From assembly GCA_002989075.1 (NCBI GenBank), contig PSQN01000012.1:186001-250000 (forward strand): a DNA stretch of 64,000 nucleotides, in the 5' to 3' direction. Within the stretch, counting starts at the first letter, position 1. The number at the start of each line of letters is the position of its first letter. The translations under genes and the position numbers were made by a program. Origin of the DNA: Arthonia radiata. Its lineage: Eukaryota; Ascomycota; Arthoniomycetes; Arthoniales; Arthoniaceae. Under the pieces are notes generated by a model. It was not told the DNA's origin. It was given only the letters and a program-made list of their open reading frames with translations, and did not search any database. Below are positions 63,777-64,000 of the stretch, in pieces.

Positions 63777-64000
63777 TTACGTGTCTGCGCCACTCTTCTG
63801 GTCGGCACCATCACCGTATTCTAGCGTTCTGCTCGCGATCATTGTGCCCGGCTCACCGACAAGCCCGTGATGGAGGAATGTTTCCACTTTCGACGGTGCG
63901 CCTTTCGGTACTTGCACGATTCGGTAGTCCGAGACTCGCTTCTCTTCCGCCGGCATCTCCTCGTTCGGAAGTGGCGGTGAGCCCTCTTCCTCAGTCTCAA
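63777..64000 (-). CDS. 3' end of an unidentified protein gene (cut by window edge)
   Basis: The last 73 codons before a TAA at 63779 are open to the right edge. They read EEEGSPPLPNEEMPAEEK, then VSDYRIVQVPKGAPSKVETF, LHHGLVGEPGTMIASRTLEY and a short tail. The composition is protein-like and the phrase around KGAPSKVE looks conserved, but I do not recognise the family. The N-terminal part lies outside the window. Confidence 0.5.
   Translation of the reverse strand, partial: ETEEEGSPPLPNEEMPAEEKRVSDYRIVQVPKGAPSKVETFLHHGLVGEPGTMIASRTLEYGDGADQKSGADT

Noticed and set aside
1-64000. Secondary-metabolite cluster, CRISPR array, rRNA operon or recognisable retroelement
   Set aside because: No synthase, array, ribosomal RNA or reverse-transcriptase motif was seen.

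Overview
The window is nuclear DNA from a filamentous ascomycete (Pezizomycotina). Dothideomycetes is my best guess but is not proven. Protein genes carry short GT-AG introns of about 50 to 120 nt with CTAAC/CTGAC-like branch sites. The families are typical of moulds: PTH11-type rhodopsin-domain membrane proteins, a SigF-like NTF2 protein, a DUF7918 protein, a LIP-type secreted lipase, Zn(II)2Cys6 regulators and an exomer (ChAPs) subunit. Exon structures below were worked out by hand from splice signals and reading-frame phase, not from transcripts.

Layout. 0-8 kb: peroxisomal enoyl-CoA hydratase 2 (+), SigF-like NTF2 protein (-), rhodopsin-domain protein (-), galactokinase (-). 8-15 kb: IMPACT/UPF0029 protein (+), a low-complexity nuclear-type protein (-), a second rhodopsin-domain protein (-), secretory lipase (-). 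16-21 kb: SCH9-type AGC kinase with C2 domain (+) and mitochondrial ribosomal protein bL9m (+). 21-33 kb is gene-poor: a small secreted protein with a duplicated, KR-ended peptide (-) and a transcription factor with both Zn2Cys6 and C2H2 fingers (-). 33-46 kb is dense: DUF7918 protein (+), cyclin T/K-type cyclin (-), F-box-like protein (+), glycine-rich membrane protein (-), carotenoid oxygenase (+), RING-CH E3 ligase (+), BTB protein (+). 46-51 kb is gene-poor and holds a 416-bp element with 16-bp perfect terminal inverted repeats. 51-64 kb: Zn2Cys6 factor (+), small K/E-rich proteins on both sides of an APH-like kinase (+), the exomer subunit (-, six exons), and the 3' end of an unidentified gene running off the right edge (-).

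The genes look like an ordinary chromosomal mixture, not one pathway or biosynthetic cluster. Three observations stand out. First, the 24.6-25.1 kb gene has the architecture of a KEX2-processed repeat peptide precursor: its two peptide copies differ at nine codons, all silently. Second, two small proteins at 54.9 and 59.6 kb share an N-terminus carrying a SILK-type protein phosphatase 1 docking motif. Third, there is a short inverted-repeat element at 47.1-47.5 kb. Minisatellites inside two coding regions, a likely GC-AG intron and two very short first exons are further points of interest.

Limits: no database search, expression data or alignment was available. Family names rest on motifs I recognise. 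Start codons of the low-complexity protein and of the exomer subunit are uncertain. Several gene-poor stretches may hold untranslated leaders or non-coding RNAs that cannot be seen here. I saw no rRNA or CRISPR array, no convincing tRNA, and no recognisable retroelement.
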